Positions 27,017 to 35,327 of a stretch of DNA of 46,157 nt are shown one piece after another. The first letter of the stretch is position 1. Each line of letters starts with the position of its first letter. The notes below the pieces were generated by a model. It was not told where the DNA came from, ran no database searches, and worked only from the letters and a program-made list of their open reading frames with translations. The stretch is from assembly GCA_016872725.1 (NCBI GenBank), contig VGZC01000049.1:1-46157 (forward strand). The letters are read 5' to 3'. A program made the translations under genes and the position numbers. The DNA comes from Planctomycetota bacterium (GTDB taxonomy: Bacteria; Planctomycetota; Planctomycetia; Pirellulales; Pirellulaceae).

Positions 27017-27300
27017 CCGGATCGCTTGCCTCCGAACGCGGCGAGCAACGCATTCTGGCTCTGGACGCTCCGCAACCTGATTGTTCAGGACATCGACGAG
27101 GACGACGATGGAGCGCCCGACACGCCGCGGCTTCTGTTCGCGACGCCGCATGGTTGGCTGAGCGACGGCGGCGCGCTGAGTGCGGACCGGCTGCCGACGG
27201 CGTTCGGGCCGGTCTCGATCGCCGAGCGCCCGCGATGGGAGCAAGGCGAAGTCGACGCGGATGTCACACTGCCCCACCGACCCGCTCGACGGCACCTCAA
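27017..27300 (+). pseudogene. C-terminal tail fragment of a glycoside-hydrolase-like or large surface protein
   Basis: On the plus strand a frame with natural amino-acid composition reads NAASNAFWLWTLRNLIVQDI, DEDDDGAPDTPRLLFATPHG, WLSDGGALSADRLPTAFGPV, EQGEVDADVTLPHR. This resembles the C-terminal tail of planctomycete glycoside-hydrolase-type proteins (D-x-D-x-D-G, LLFATP and FGPVS patterns), which I recognise only by general style. No start or upstream domain is present; the fragment abuts the broken 5' end of the M50 fragment on the other strand. Boundaries are approximate. Confidence 0.5.
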
Positions 27301-27330
27301 GAACGGCCGACCGACGACCCGCCGACCGAA

Positions 27331-28734
27331 CTACGTGCGGCTTGTCGAGCGATCTGCCGTTTTCGCGGGCGCCTTCCGCGGCGCATTGGCGCGCGTGCGA
27401 TTCCGATTGGGAGCATCGACGGCGCTTGGCGGCGCCTGTTCGGCGTTCCAGGCGTCGTATCGCTTCTGGAGGTCGGCGACGCGATCGGCGTTCTCCCCGG
27501 CCAGATCGTCGGATTCGGACACGTCCTCCGCGAGATTGTAGAGCTCGGGTTTGCCGCTCCCGCCTTGCGAGACGACCAGTTTCCAATCGCCGCTTCGAAC
27601 GGCCCATTGTTTTCCGAACCGCCAGAAGAGGTCCTCGTGCGGTCGGCCTTGGCTCGCGCCGGTGAGGAACGGGCCAAGATCCACGCCGTCGAGCTTTGCG
27701 TCGGCGGGGGCCGAGGTTCCTGCCGCGGCGAGGCACGTGGGCAGGACGTCCAGATTCAACACGGGCTTTTCGTACGTGACGCCCTCGGGCCAAACGCCTT
27801 TCCATTGCGCGATGAACGGAACCCGAGTCCCGCCCTCGAATGTCGTCATCTTGAACCCGCGGAGCACTCCGTTGCGCGATGTCGTCGCTTGAGTCGGTCC
27901 GCCGTTGTCGGCGATGAAAAAGACGAGCGTCCGTTCCTCCTGCCCAAGATCGCGGACTTTCGCCATGACATGGCCGATCGCGTCGTCCATCGCCGACATC
28001 ATGGCCGAAAAGGTCCGCCGCTTCTCGTCCGCGATGTGCGGAAACCGGTCCAGGTATTTTCCGGGCGCCTGCAGCGGCGCGTGCTGCGCATTGAACGGAA
28101 GATACAGGAACCAGTGGCGATCCTTGTTGCGTTCAAGCCAATCGACGGCTCGCTCGGCGTACTTGTCCGTCGTGTAGAACGAGTCGTCCGTGATCTTCTC
28201 GACTTCGAGCGATTCGCGGGAATCGACAAAGAACGTCGGGTGGAAGAACGGCGTGTTGTTCAGCGTTCCGTAGAATTCGTCGAATCCTCGGTTCGTCGCG
28301 TAGTAGTCCTTCGACGCCTGCCCGCCAAGGTGCCATTTTCCGATCGCGCATGTCGCGTAGCCGAGCGTGCGGAGGCGGTCGGCGATGGTCGTTTCCTTCA
28401 AGGACAATCCCGATTGTCTCGCGACCGCGTTGAACTCGTGCCCGAATCGCGTCGGATATCGGCCCGTCATCAATCCGGCCCTCGACGGGCTGCAATAGGT
28501 CGCGGCGACGTACCCTTGCGTGAACCGAACGCCATGGCGAGCCAACGCGTCGATATGCGGGGTCGGAATCTCCTTGCATCCGTACGCGCCCGTTTCACCG
28601 TATCCAAGATCGTCGGCGTAGAAGATGAGGACATTGGGCGGAGCCGCGAGAGCGCGGGGTCCGAGGTCGCCGCGGAAAAAGAACCAGCACGGCGCGATGA
28701 GCAACCAGAACGAGCGCCGGTGTCCGCAATCCAC
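27331..28734 (-). CDS. Sulfatase, Cys-type, exported
   Basis: A 467-residue type I sulfatase. The GTG start at 28734 has GAGGTGGATC just upstream. Residues 1-32 form a signal peptide (SFWLLIAPCWFFF...ALAAPP). Motifs: VLIFYADDLGYGETGAYG (metal-binding Asp pair), YCSPSRAGLMTGRYPTR with Cys81 as the formylglycine site in C-x-P-S-R, ATCAIGKWHLGG (Lys and His of the active site), and VFFIADNGGPTQAT (Asp-Asn metal ligands). It probably removes sulfate esters from glycans or related substrates outside the cytoplasm. An anaerobic or FGE-type maturase is needed and none is in the window. The C-terminal 30 residues are Arg- and Ala-rich and run up to the graveyard, so the 3' end may be non-native. Confidence 0.92.
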   Translation of the reverse strand: MDCGHRRSFWLLIAPCWFFFRGDLGPRALAAPPNVLIFYADDLGYGETGAYGCKEIPTPHIDALARHGVRFTQGYVAATYCSPSRAGLMTGRYPTRFGHEFNAVARQSGLSLKETTIADRLRTLGYATCAIGKWHLGGQASKDYYATNRGFDEFYGTLNNTPFFHPTFFVDSRESLEVEKITDDSFYTTDKYAERAVDWLERNKDRHWFLYLPFNAQHAPLQAPGKYLDRFPHIADEKRRTFSAMMSAMDDAIGHVMAKVRDLGQEERTLVFFIADNGGPTQATTSRNGVLRGFKMTTFEGGTRVPFIAQWKGVWPEGVTYEKPVLNLDVLPTCLAAAGTSAPADAKLDGVDLGPFLTGASQGRPHEDLFWRFGKQWAVRSGDWKLVVSQGGSGKPELYNLAEDVSESDDLAGENADRVADLQKRYDAWNAEQAPPSAVDAPNRNRTRANAPRKAPAKTADRSTSRT

Positions 28735-28934
28735 GATCCACCTCGATTCAAACGACGGGAATGACGAAACGGGGGGCGAAGAAACGCTTCACCACTATAG
28801 CCGTTCGCTCGAGCAATTGTCACGTCCGCGCGCCTCCGCGCGCGAGGCCTTTTCTGGCGAGGAAGGAGATGGACTCGCGCGGAAAAGCCGGGAAGCCGGG
28901 TGAGCGGTCCAATGCGCATCGGGCCGATCGCCGA

Positions 28935-29567
28935 TCATGACGGCCTATCCGCCGATCGACCGAGTACGAACACGCAAAGCGTCTTCGCGCCTTGGGCGCC
29001 GATGACGAGCGATTGTTCGATGTCGGCCGTCTTCGACGGGCCGGAGAGAAACAGGCCGAATTCCGAGCCGCCTCGCGCGCCGTTCCATGTCAGACGGTCG
29101 TAGGCCTCGTGCATGTTGTGGACGATTTCGTCCGCTCGAACGACGAGCGCGAGATGCCGGCACAAGAAGAGGGCGGCTCGGCACGGAAGGTCGCCGCCGT
29201 CGATCCACACCGCCCCGTTTTCGGCGACGGCGAACCGACCCGGCGCGAAGACCCAGTCCATCCGTTCCAGATCCGCGAGGGGCGAATCCGAGGCAAGGGC
29301 CGCTCGGCCGACGCGCAGGCCGGGGACGGCCGACGCGCAGCGGCCGATATCAGCGCCCGAAGCGACGATCTGTTCTTTCGCGAGCGGCTCAATCGCGTCA
29401 AGGTCGGGAACGAAACGGCACGCGCCGCCCACCGATTCGACGGCGTCCGCGAATTGGCGCGACCGATCGGCGTACCGGTGCCACATTCCCCTCAGTTCGG
29501 GCAGACGTTCGGCGGGCGGTCGCTCGCGGCGCAGCGACTCAAGGATCTGTTGGCGAGCGGCGTTCAT
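28935..29567 (-). CDS. lutC: LutC-like lactate utilisation protein (LUD domain)
   Basis: About 210 residues, starting at ATG 29567 (MNAARQQILESL). A GTG at 29576 is a possible alternative start. LUD-domain patterns: FVPDLDAIEPLAKEQIVASG, GRAALASDSPLADLERMDW, FAVAENGAVWIDGGDLPCRA, CRHLALVVRADEIVHNMHEA, and the terminal GPSKTADIEQSLVIGAQGAK, the best-conserved LutC motif. With LutA and LutB it forms the L-lactate oxidising iron-sulfur complex that feeds electrons to the quinone pool. Its start overlaps the 3' end of lutB by 29 bases, indicating coupling within one operon. Confidence 0.85.
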   Translation of the reverse strand: MNAARQQILESLRRERPPAERLPELRGMWHRYADRSRQFADAVESVGGACRFVPDLDAIEPLAKEQIVASGADIGRCASAVPGLRVGRAALASDSPLADLERMDWVFAPGRFAVAENGAVWIDGGDLPCRAALFLCRHLALVVRADEIVHNMHEAYDRLTWNGARGGSEFGLFLSGPSKTADIEQSLVIGAQGAKTLCVFVLGRSADRPS

Positions 29568-30942
29568 GCGATTCACGGTACCAATCCCGAAACGATTTCG
29601 ACGGCATCGGAGGCAATTCGCGTTGGCGGCTCCACGGATTCCAGCGGCATAGGAGAATCCGGCGCGGAAGGCGGGCGATGATCCATCGGGCCGTGCGCCC
29701 CGCCCGCTCATAACGGCTCGGCGAACCGAAGACCCATCTCGCGATTTTCATGGGCCAACGCTTGCTCCACGACAGGTGCCCCGCCGCGGCGATCTCGCGC
29801 CGCATGGCGAGCAATTGATGGTGCAGATCGATGCGGACCGGGCAGACATCGGTGCACGAACCGCACAGCGTGCAGGCGAACGGCAAGTGATGATAGGCCT
29901 TGGGATCGCGCTGGGGAGCGAGGATCGAACCGATGGGGCCAGGCACCGTCGCGCTGTAACTGTAACCGCCGCTGCGCCGGTAGACGGGGCACGTGTTCAT
30001 GCACGCGCCGCACCGGATGCAATGGAGGGCTCGGCGAAACGCCCCGCGCGCGAGCAGGCTGCCGCGGCCGTTGTCGACGAGAACGATATGCAGTTCGGCT
30101 CCGGCGCGCGGGCCATGGAAATGCGATGTGTAGGTCGTGATCGGTTGACCCGTGGCGGACCGGGCGAGCAGCCGCGTGAAGACCGCCAGATCGCGGGCGC
30201 GGGGCACCAGCTTCTCGATCCCCATGCTCGCGATGTGCAGACGCGGAATGGACGCTCCCAGATCGGCGTTGCCCTCGTTCGTGCAGACCACGATGCCGCC
30301 CGTCTCCGCGATCCCGAAATTCACTCCCGTGATCGCCGCGTCGGCGGCGAGGAACCGTTCGCGGAGATGGTCGCAGGCCGCCCGCGTCAATCGCCCGGCG
30401 TCGGATTCGCCGGCGGGCGTTCCGAGCTGTTCATGAAACGTGGCGCCGACATCCGCTTTCCGAAGGTGGATCGCGGGCAAGACGATGTGGCTTGGCGGCT
30501 CGTTCCGCAACTGCACGATCCGCTCGCCCAGGTCGGTGTCGACGACTCCGATCCCGCGCGCTTCGAGATACGGATTGAGACGGCACTCCTCGGTGAGCAT
30601 CGACTTGCTCTTGACGACGCGCCGAGCGTTGTGCCGGTTGAGGATCTCCAGGACGATCCGGTTGTGCTCCTCGCCGTCCCGCGCCCAGTGTACGACGGCT
30701 CCGTTCCGCGCGGCGTTCGATTCGAATTGTTCAAGGTATTCGGGTAGCCGCGACATCAGATGGGCCTTGATGCGCGAGGCGAGCTCGCGGAGCTCCTCCC
30801 ATTCGGGAACATGCGCCGCGGCGCGGTCCCTCTTCACCCGAACGAACCAGAGCGCCGCGTCATGCCACGTCGTCCGATCGGCGTCGGCGACGAATCGGGC
30901 GGCGAGCCGGGCATGGGGAACGACGGCGCGATCCTCTTCCAT
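29539..30942 (-). CDS. lutB: LutB-like iron-sulfur subunit of L-lactate dehydrogenase complex
   Basis: A 467-residue protein: N-terminal LUD-like domain (about 70-290, with VKSKSMLTEECRLNPYLEAR and TGVNFGIAETGGIVVCTNEG), then two ferredoxin-type clusters, CIRCGACMNTCPVYRR and CTLCGSCTDVCPVRIDLHHQ, each C-x-x-C-x-x-C-x-x-x-C-P. These bind 4Fe-4S clusters that pass electrons from lactate oxidation. The C-terminal DUF3390-like tail ends SKSFRDWYRESHERR. It starts 3 bases after lutA and overlaps lutC, so the three are one transcriptional unit. Confidence 0.92.
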   Translation of the reverse strand: MEEDRAVVPHARLAARFVADADRTTWHDAALWFVRVKRDRAAAHVPEWEELRELASRIKAHLMSRLPEYLEQFESNAARNGAVVHWARDGEEHNRIVLEILNRHNARRVVKSKSMLTEECRLNPYLEARGIGVVDTDLGERIVQLRNEPPSHIVLPAIHLRKADVGATFHEQLGTPAGESDAGRLTRAACDHLRERFLAADAAITGVNFGIAETGGIVVCTNEGNADLGASIPRLHIASMGIEKLVPRARDLAVFTRLLARSATGQPITTYTSHFHGPRAGAELHIVLVDNGRGSLLARGAFRRALHCIRCGACMNTCPVYRRSGGYSYSATVPGPIGSILAPQRDPKAYHHLPFACTLCGSCTDVCPVRIDLHHQLLAMRREIAAAGHLSWSKRWPMKIARWVFGSPSRYERAGRTARWIIARLPRRILLCRWNPWSRQRELPPMPSKSFRDWYRESHERRSPTDP

Positions 30943-30945
30943 CGT

Positions 30946-31707
30946 TCACCCCGCTCGGCGCGGCAACGCGCCTCCCTCGACGAGGATCTCGGCGACGTGC
31001 ATGAACCGCATGGCGAGCTTCCCGCGACGGGCGAGCCCTTCGAGGTGCATGAGGCACGACATGTCGGCGGCCGCGATCACGTCGACCCGCGCCCGTTCGT
31101 GATCGCCGAGCCGATCGCGGCCCATCCGGCAGGAAACGGATTCCTCGTGGACGGCGAACGTTCCGCCGAATCCGCAGCATTCATCGGGCCGTTCGAGTTC
31201 GGCGAATTCGATGGCGTCGAGCCCTTCGAGGAGCGTCCGCACTTTGTCGAACGGCGCGTCGCGCCGTTCGGAGGACGAACCCAACCGCAGTTCGCGAAGG
31301 CCGTGGCAGCTCGCGTGCATGCCGACCCGAAACGGAAACCGGCCCTTCGGTCGATCGACGCCCATGACGTCGACGAGGAACTCGCACAGTTCGAACGTCT
31401 TCGCCGCCAGCGCCTCGAACTCGGCGCGGTCCGCCACAAGCTCCGCGCCGTGATGACGGACCATGGCCGTGCAACTCCCCGACGGGCAGACGACGTGCGT
31501 AAAGTCGCGGAAGACGCCCGGCATGCGCGCGGCGAGCGCGCCCGCGTCCCGCGCGCAGCCCGTATTGGCCATCGGTTGGCCGCAGCAGGTCTGCGCGTCG
31601 GGGAATCCGTAGTCGACTCCCAACCCGCGCAGCAACGCGACCGTCGCGATGCCGACGTTCGGATAGAACTGGTCGACATAACACGGAATAAACAACCCGA
31701 CGCGCAT
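30946..31707 (-). CDS. lutA: LutA-like (Fe-S)-binding subunit, CCG domains
   Basis: A 253-residue protein with the two cysteine-rich CCG domains of LutA/GlpC/HdrB-like subunits: MRVGLFIPCYVDQFYPNVGI, DAQTCCGQPMANTGCARDAG, VVCPSGSCTAMVRHH and HASCHGLRELRLG, then LERPDECCGFGGTFAVHEES. It completes the LutABC set in the order A-B-C. The ATG at 31707 lies 2 bases past the stop of the M28 peptidase gene, so the peptidase and lut genes are probably co-transcribed. No clear ribosome site is seen, consistent with translational coupling. Confidence 0.9.
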   Translation of the reverse strand: MRVGLFIPCYVDQFYPNVGIATVALLRGLGVDYGFPDAQTCCGQPMANTGCARDAGALAARMPGVFRDFTHVVCPSGSCTAMVRHHGAELVADRAEFEALAAKTFELCEFLVDVMGVDRPKGRFPFRVGMHASCHGLRELRLGSSSERRDAPFDKVRTLLEGLDAIEFAELERPDECCGFGGTFAVHEESVSCRMGRDRLGDHERARVDVIAAADMSCLMHLEGLARRGKLAMRFMHVAEILVEGGALPRRAG

Positions 31708-31709
31708 CG

Positions 31710-33593
31710 TCAATTCGATCCGGACGAGGCCGGTCGAGTGATCGCGAGCTCGACTTCCGTTTCGCCCCGTTTGACCACGACCTTGACCGGTTCGCCGGGC
31801 GAGGCCTTGCGCAGCCCTTCGGCCATCGTTTCGACGTTGGTCACGGCGACCTCTCCGATCTTGACGATCACGTCGCCCGCCTTCAGGCCGGCGGCGGCGG
31901 CCGGCGAGCCGTCGCGGACCGCGCTCAGCTTGACGCCGCCGTCGTTCGCCGAGTAATCGGGGGTGACGCCGATCGACCCGAGTCCGCGTCCGGGGATATT
32001 CGGCCTCCGGCCCGCGGGCGCTTCGGCGAATTCGATCCGCGCTTCCCGGTTCGCGACAAGCCACGCGAATTCCGACGTGTACCGCACGACCGTCTCGATG
32101 CCCGCGAGGTTGAGCGTCGCGACGTCGTCCTCGGGCGTGTGATACAGGTCGGTGAGTCCCGTGAAGAAGAACGTCACGGGGACTTTTTTCTGATAGAAGC
32201 CGAAATGATCGCTCGCCGCCATGACCGCGCCGGTCTTCTTGATTTCGACCGACACCTGCTTGGCGACCTCGTCCGCGATCGAATCGAACTCCTTGCCGCT
32301 CGACGTGCCGTGCAGCTCGAGCCGGTTCTCGCGCAGGTTGCCGATCATGTCGAAATTGAGCATGGCGACGGTGTCTTCGAGCGGGAAAAGCGGGTGGTTG
32401 ACGTAGTGATTGCTCCCCAGCAGGCCCCGTTCCTCGGCGCTGAACCCGATGAAGACGATGCGGCGCGCCGGTTTGGTTGCGCGGCCGGCGAAATTGCGGG
32501 CCAGTTCCAGCATGGCCGCCGTGCCCGAGGCGTTGTCGTCCGCGCCGTTGTGGATCTCGGTGGAACCCGCCTTACGCGATCCGAATCCGCCGTAGCCCAA
32601 GTGATCGTAGTGGGCCCCGATCACCAGCGTCTCGTTGGCGAGCGGCCCTTCGCCTTCGAGGACTCCGACGACGTTTTCGAGTTGCACGTCCTTGCGGTCG
32701 AACGCGAACTCGATGTCGGCCGTCCATCCTTCGAGCGGTTGCGAGACGGGCGCGAACCGCGCGTCGATGTGCGATTCCACCTCCGCGATGCTCGACAGCT
32801 TGGCGTCGCCCGCGGTCAGCGGCGCGGCGGCGAGCAACTGATCGGCGACGTCGAGCCGGATATGTCCGAACGGCATGTTGGCGTTGCGAAGGCCGGCGCC
32901 TTGGGCGGGCATGAGCGCGTCGCCGCCCGATTTCACGCTGAACGGATCGTTCACCATCAGCACGGCGGCCGCCTTGTGATCGAAGGCGGCCTTGAGTTTC
33001 GAAATGACGTACGAGTGCATTGTGACGCGCCGACCGTCGAACTTGCTCGATTCATTGTCCTGCTGGGGTTCGCGCCGGATGAGCAGCACGACCTTGCCTT
33101 CGACATCGAGGTCGCGGTAGTCGTCGTATCCAAGGTCGGGCGCCGTGATGCCGTATCCGACGAAGACGACCGGCGCGTTGACCGTCGCCGTTCCGCCGCT
33201 GAAGAACGGCCGATACGCCTTCTCGATTTCCAGCGTCAGGCACTTGCCGTCGGGTCCGTTCAGCACGAGCCGCGATTTCTCGGACACGGCGCTTTCGCCA
33301 AGCGAGATTTCGAACGGCTGGAAATACGAGCCGTCGGCGGCACCGCCCTTGAGCCCCAACCGTTGGAACTCGTCCCGCACATAGTCCCGCGCTTTGACAA
33401 GCCCGGCCGTTCCGGGGCCGCGACCTTCGAGTTCGTCCGAGGCGAGGAACTGGACGTCGGTCGTGAGCCGTTCCAAGGCGGTGTTGTTCGACTTCGTGTC
33501 GGCCGCGAACGCCACGCCGCGGTCCAGGGCGACGCATGCGATCGATCCGACGATCACGAATGCCAGCGCGAACCGCACATTCTTCATAACCAT
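31710..33593 (-). CDS. M28 family aminopeptidase with PA insert and C-terminal PDZ domain, exported
   Basis: About 627 residues from ATG 33593, chosen because GGGGAG lies 8 bases upstream; ATG 33587 is the alternative. Signal peptide VRFALAFVIVGSIACVALDR. A protease-associated insert spans about 120-260 (VVFVGYGITAPDLGYDDYRD). The catalytic M28 domain has GAHYDHLG (His, Asp), NGADDNASGTAAMLELA (bridging Asp), FSAEERGLLGS (general base Glu-Glu), MLNFDMIG (Asp) and DLYHTPEDD (His). A C-terminal PDZ domain (GVKLSAVRDGSPAAAAGLKA) may bind substrate tails or partners. It is probably a periplasmic dizinc aminopeptidase. It heads the unit leading to lutABC, a pairing that may be incidental. Confidence 0.92.
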   Translation of the reverse strand: MVMKNVRFALAFVIVGSIACVALDRGVAFAADTKSNNTALERLTTDVQFLASDELEGRGPGTAGLVKARDYVRDEFQRLGLKGGAADGSYFQPFEISLGESAVSEKSRLVLNGPDGKCLTLEIEKAYRPFFSGGTATVNAPVVFVGYGITAPDLGYDDYRDLDVEGKVVLLIRREPQQDNESSKFDGRRVTMHSYVISKLKAAFDHKAAAVLMVNDPFSVKSGGDALMPAQGAGLRNANMPFGHIRLDVADQLLAAAPLTAGDAKLSSIAEVESHIDARFAPVSQPLEGWTADIEFAFDRKDVQLENVVGVLEGEGPLANETLVIGAHYDHLGYGGFGSRKAGSTEIHNGADDNASGTAAMLELARNFAGRATKPARRIVFIGFSAEERGLLGSNHYVNHPLFPLEDTVAMLNFDMIGNLRENRLELHGTSSGKEFDSIADEVAKQVSVEIKKTGAVMAASDHFGFYQKKVPVTFFFTGLTDLYHTPEDDVATLNLAGIETVVRYTSEFAWLVANREARIEFAEAPAGRRPNIPGRGLGSIGVTPDYSANDGGVKLSAVRDGSPAAAAGLKAGDVIVKIGEVAVTNVETMAEGLRKASPGEPVKVVVKRGETEVELAITRPASSGSN

Positions 33594-33775
33594 GTACCGT
33601 GCTCCCCGCCCCGACGCGAAGGGGCGATTCAACGAGGACACCGAGCGACACGACCGGGGTGAGGCCCCGGCGCGGGCGCCCATCCGTCGGCCATCATAGC
33701 CGGTCCCGATCGGCCGATCGAGAGGCGGTGGGAAAAGCGTGGAGGGCGCGGCGCGGTAGTGCAGAGTCGGCGGTC

Positions 33776-34930
33776 CTAGCGCCGCGAGGCGCCCGGAGCG
33801 GGTCGTTCGGCCGTCACGCCCGGGGCGCCCACTTCATGGCCGCCGCGATACGGCTGTTCGATCAGCTTCCAACCCTTCGGAACGGACGGTTCATAGAAAT
33901 CGCGCTGCCAAAGGTTGAGACCATTGAGCAGGTCCTTGAACGTCCAATTGATCTCGCGGTTCTCGAACACGAAGACCTCGCGCTGCGACGATCGGCCGTC
34001 GTTTGTTCGGGGCACGAGGACAATGGCCTTCGGCAAATAGTCGGTCTCGGCGATCACGATCCGCGCGACGCGGAACATGGCCGCGTCCTCCTGTGTGCGC
34101 GGCGCGGCCTCGAGATGGTACTCGCCTTTCACGTCCGGCGGCGTGTCGACCCGCATCCAGAATCGAGCTCGAATCTCATCCCCTTTCGCCCGGAACAGGA
34201 ACGGAAGCGGGCCTTTCGAGATCGCTTCGCCCCGCGCATCAGGAGGCAGTTGGATCTTGCGCAGCGTCGACTGGGGATAGTCGAACTCGTAGATCCACTC
34301 GCCGTCGCAGATCCAGTGATCTCCGTGCCGTTCGACCGGCACGTCCACGTAGTCCTTCTTGGTCGCATCGAAGTTCCAGACCTTGCGAGCCTGGTACATG
34401 GCCTTGTCGGGCGCCATGTATTTGATCAGACCTTGGGAAATCTGCCGAGCCGCTTCGCGACCGCCCCTGTCGGACGCCGGTCGGCCCGCAGCATCCGTCG
34501 GCAGGTCGTAGACCCAGCGCGTGAATGTGCATTGGTAACGCTCGATCTTGCTCGAACTGTGCTCCCAGTACTTCAGGATGTCGTTCAAGTACTGTTCGTG
34601 GGCCGGAGGCAGATCGGCCCATTCGGGTTTGAGCGGCATGGCGCGATGCGACTCGTTGCCGGATGCGGGTCCGCCATGCGACGCCTCGGATTGGCTCGAA
34701 CCGGCTCGTAGCGGACGAGTTCCGGACGCCGATTGGCGCCCGGGGCCCTGCGTTTCGGAGGAACCGTCGTCCGCATGCGGCGCCGCGCCGCCCGATGGCC
34801 GCGACTGGCCCGCCGCCGTTCGCGCGTTTCCAAGATGGATCAGACCGATGGCGAACAGCGAGGCGAGTATTCCAGTGCGGCCGACACGCATCGGGTGAAA
34901 GGGGAATACTCGGACGGTGCGCGCTTCCAT
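33776..34930 (-). CDS. TIGR03009 family exported protein
   Basis: About 384 residues, recognised as the TIGR03009 family, a planctomycete-enriched group. Signal or anchor: VGRTGILASLFAIGLIHLG. A low-complexity linker (rich in Ser, Gly, Ala) precedes the domain, which begins LPPAHEQYLNDILKYWEHSS. Family stretches are KIERYQCTFTRWVYDL, WICDGEWIYEFDYPQSTLRK, RFWMRVDTPPDVKGEYHLEA and PKAIVLVPRTNDGRSSQREV. The fold is thought to be LolA/outer-membrane-lipoprotein-carrier-like; its ligand is unknown. ATG 34930 is the first reasonable start; ATG 34891 would also give a signal peptide. Confidence 0.8.
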   Translation of the reverse strand: MEARTVRVFPFHPMRVGRTGILASLFAIGLIHLGNARTAAGQSRPSGGAAPHADDGSSETQGPGRQSASGTRPLRAGSSQSEASHGGPASGNESHRAMPLKPEWADLPPAHEQYLNDILKYWEHSSSKIERYQCTFTRWVYDLPTDAAGRPASDRGGREAARQISQGLIKYMAPDKAMYQARKVWNFDATKKDYVDVPVERHGDHWICDGEWIYEFDYPQSTLRKIQLPPDARGEAISKGPLPFLFRAKGDEIRARFWMRVDTPPDVKGEYHLEAAPRTQEDAAMFRVARIVIAETDYLPKAIVLVPRTNDGRSSQREVFVFENREINWTFKDLLNGLNLWQRDFYEPSVPKGWKLIEQPYRGGHEVGAPGVTAERPAPGASRR

Positions 34931-35125
34931 GGCGGTCTCACGTGGTACGGGTCGCAATCGAGGATCCCGATCGGTTGCCGATCTCTCCGGCCGCGCGGCG
35001 CGACATGGCGCCCAGATCGACCGACGATCTCCGGTCGGCGACACGTCCCTCGTGTCACCGGGGCGGGATTGTAGCAGGCGATTCCGCGTGCACGAAGGGC
35101 GATTTCTCGTCACTGCGAACTGACA

Positions 35126-35153
35126 TTGACCCCTTGCGGCGATTCAATACAAT
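35126..35153 (+). promoter_or_regulatory. Sigma-70-like promoter for lysS
   Basis: TTGACC (35126-35131), a 16-base spacer, then TACAAT (35148-35153). Both hexamers are within one or two bases of consensus, unusual in this GC-rich DNA, and they point to lysS. Confidence 0.55.
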
Positions 35154-35256
35154 GCGGCCGTTTCCGGGACAAAACCCCCAGATTACCACCCAGGTCCCAA
35201 GTCGCCGTTGGGCGAGCCATGAACGGTAACCGGCGCTTGTATTCGAGGTGGAATGC

Positions 35257-35284
35257 GCGTGCGGAGGGGTGCGTGCGGAGGGGT
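35257..35284. repeat. 14-bp tandem duplication in lysS leader
   Basis: GCGTGCGGAGGGGT occurs twice in succession. Each copy contains a ribosome-site-like GGAGGGG, about 45-60 bases before the chosen lysS start. Confidence 0.8.
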
Positions 35285-35327
35285 GCCGGGCCAAATCAAT
35301 CGGGGTTCCCAGCGGGGATCGGGCGTC

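Larger units (their letters stand above)
34931..35327. other. Divergent intergenic region upstream of lysS
   Basis: 397 bases between the divergent TIGR03009 gene and lysS. It holds a good sigma-70-like promoter for lysS and a 14-bp tandem duplication. No other gene is apparent; short open frames here lack support. Confidence 0.6.

Noticed and set aside
25917-27300. Integrated element using tRNA-Lys as attachment site
   Set aside because: No integrase, phage gene or repeated tRNA 3' segment was found downstream, so element insertion is only a guess.
27030-27805. Upstream part of the minus-strand frame carrying the M50-ceramidase fusion
   Set aside because: Before the M50 homology, the frame is Arg-rich, lies within the sulfatase gene in another phase and opposite the GH-like tail. 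It is shadow, not an N-terminal domain.
28735-28934. Small gene between the sulfatase and lutC
   Set aside because: Short open frames here lack ribosome sites and natural composition. It is treated as plain intergenic sequence.
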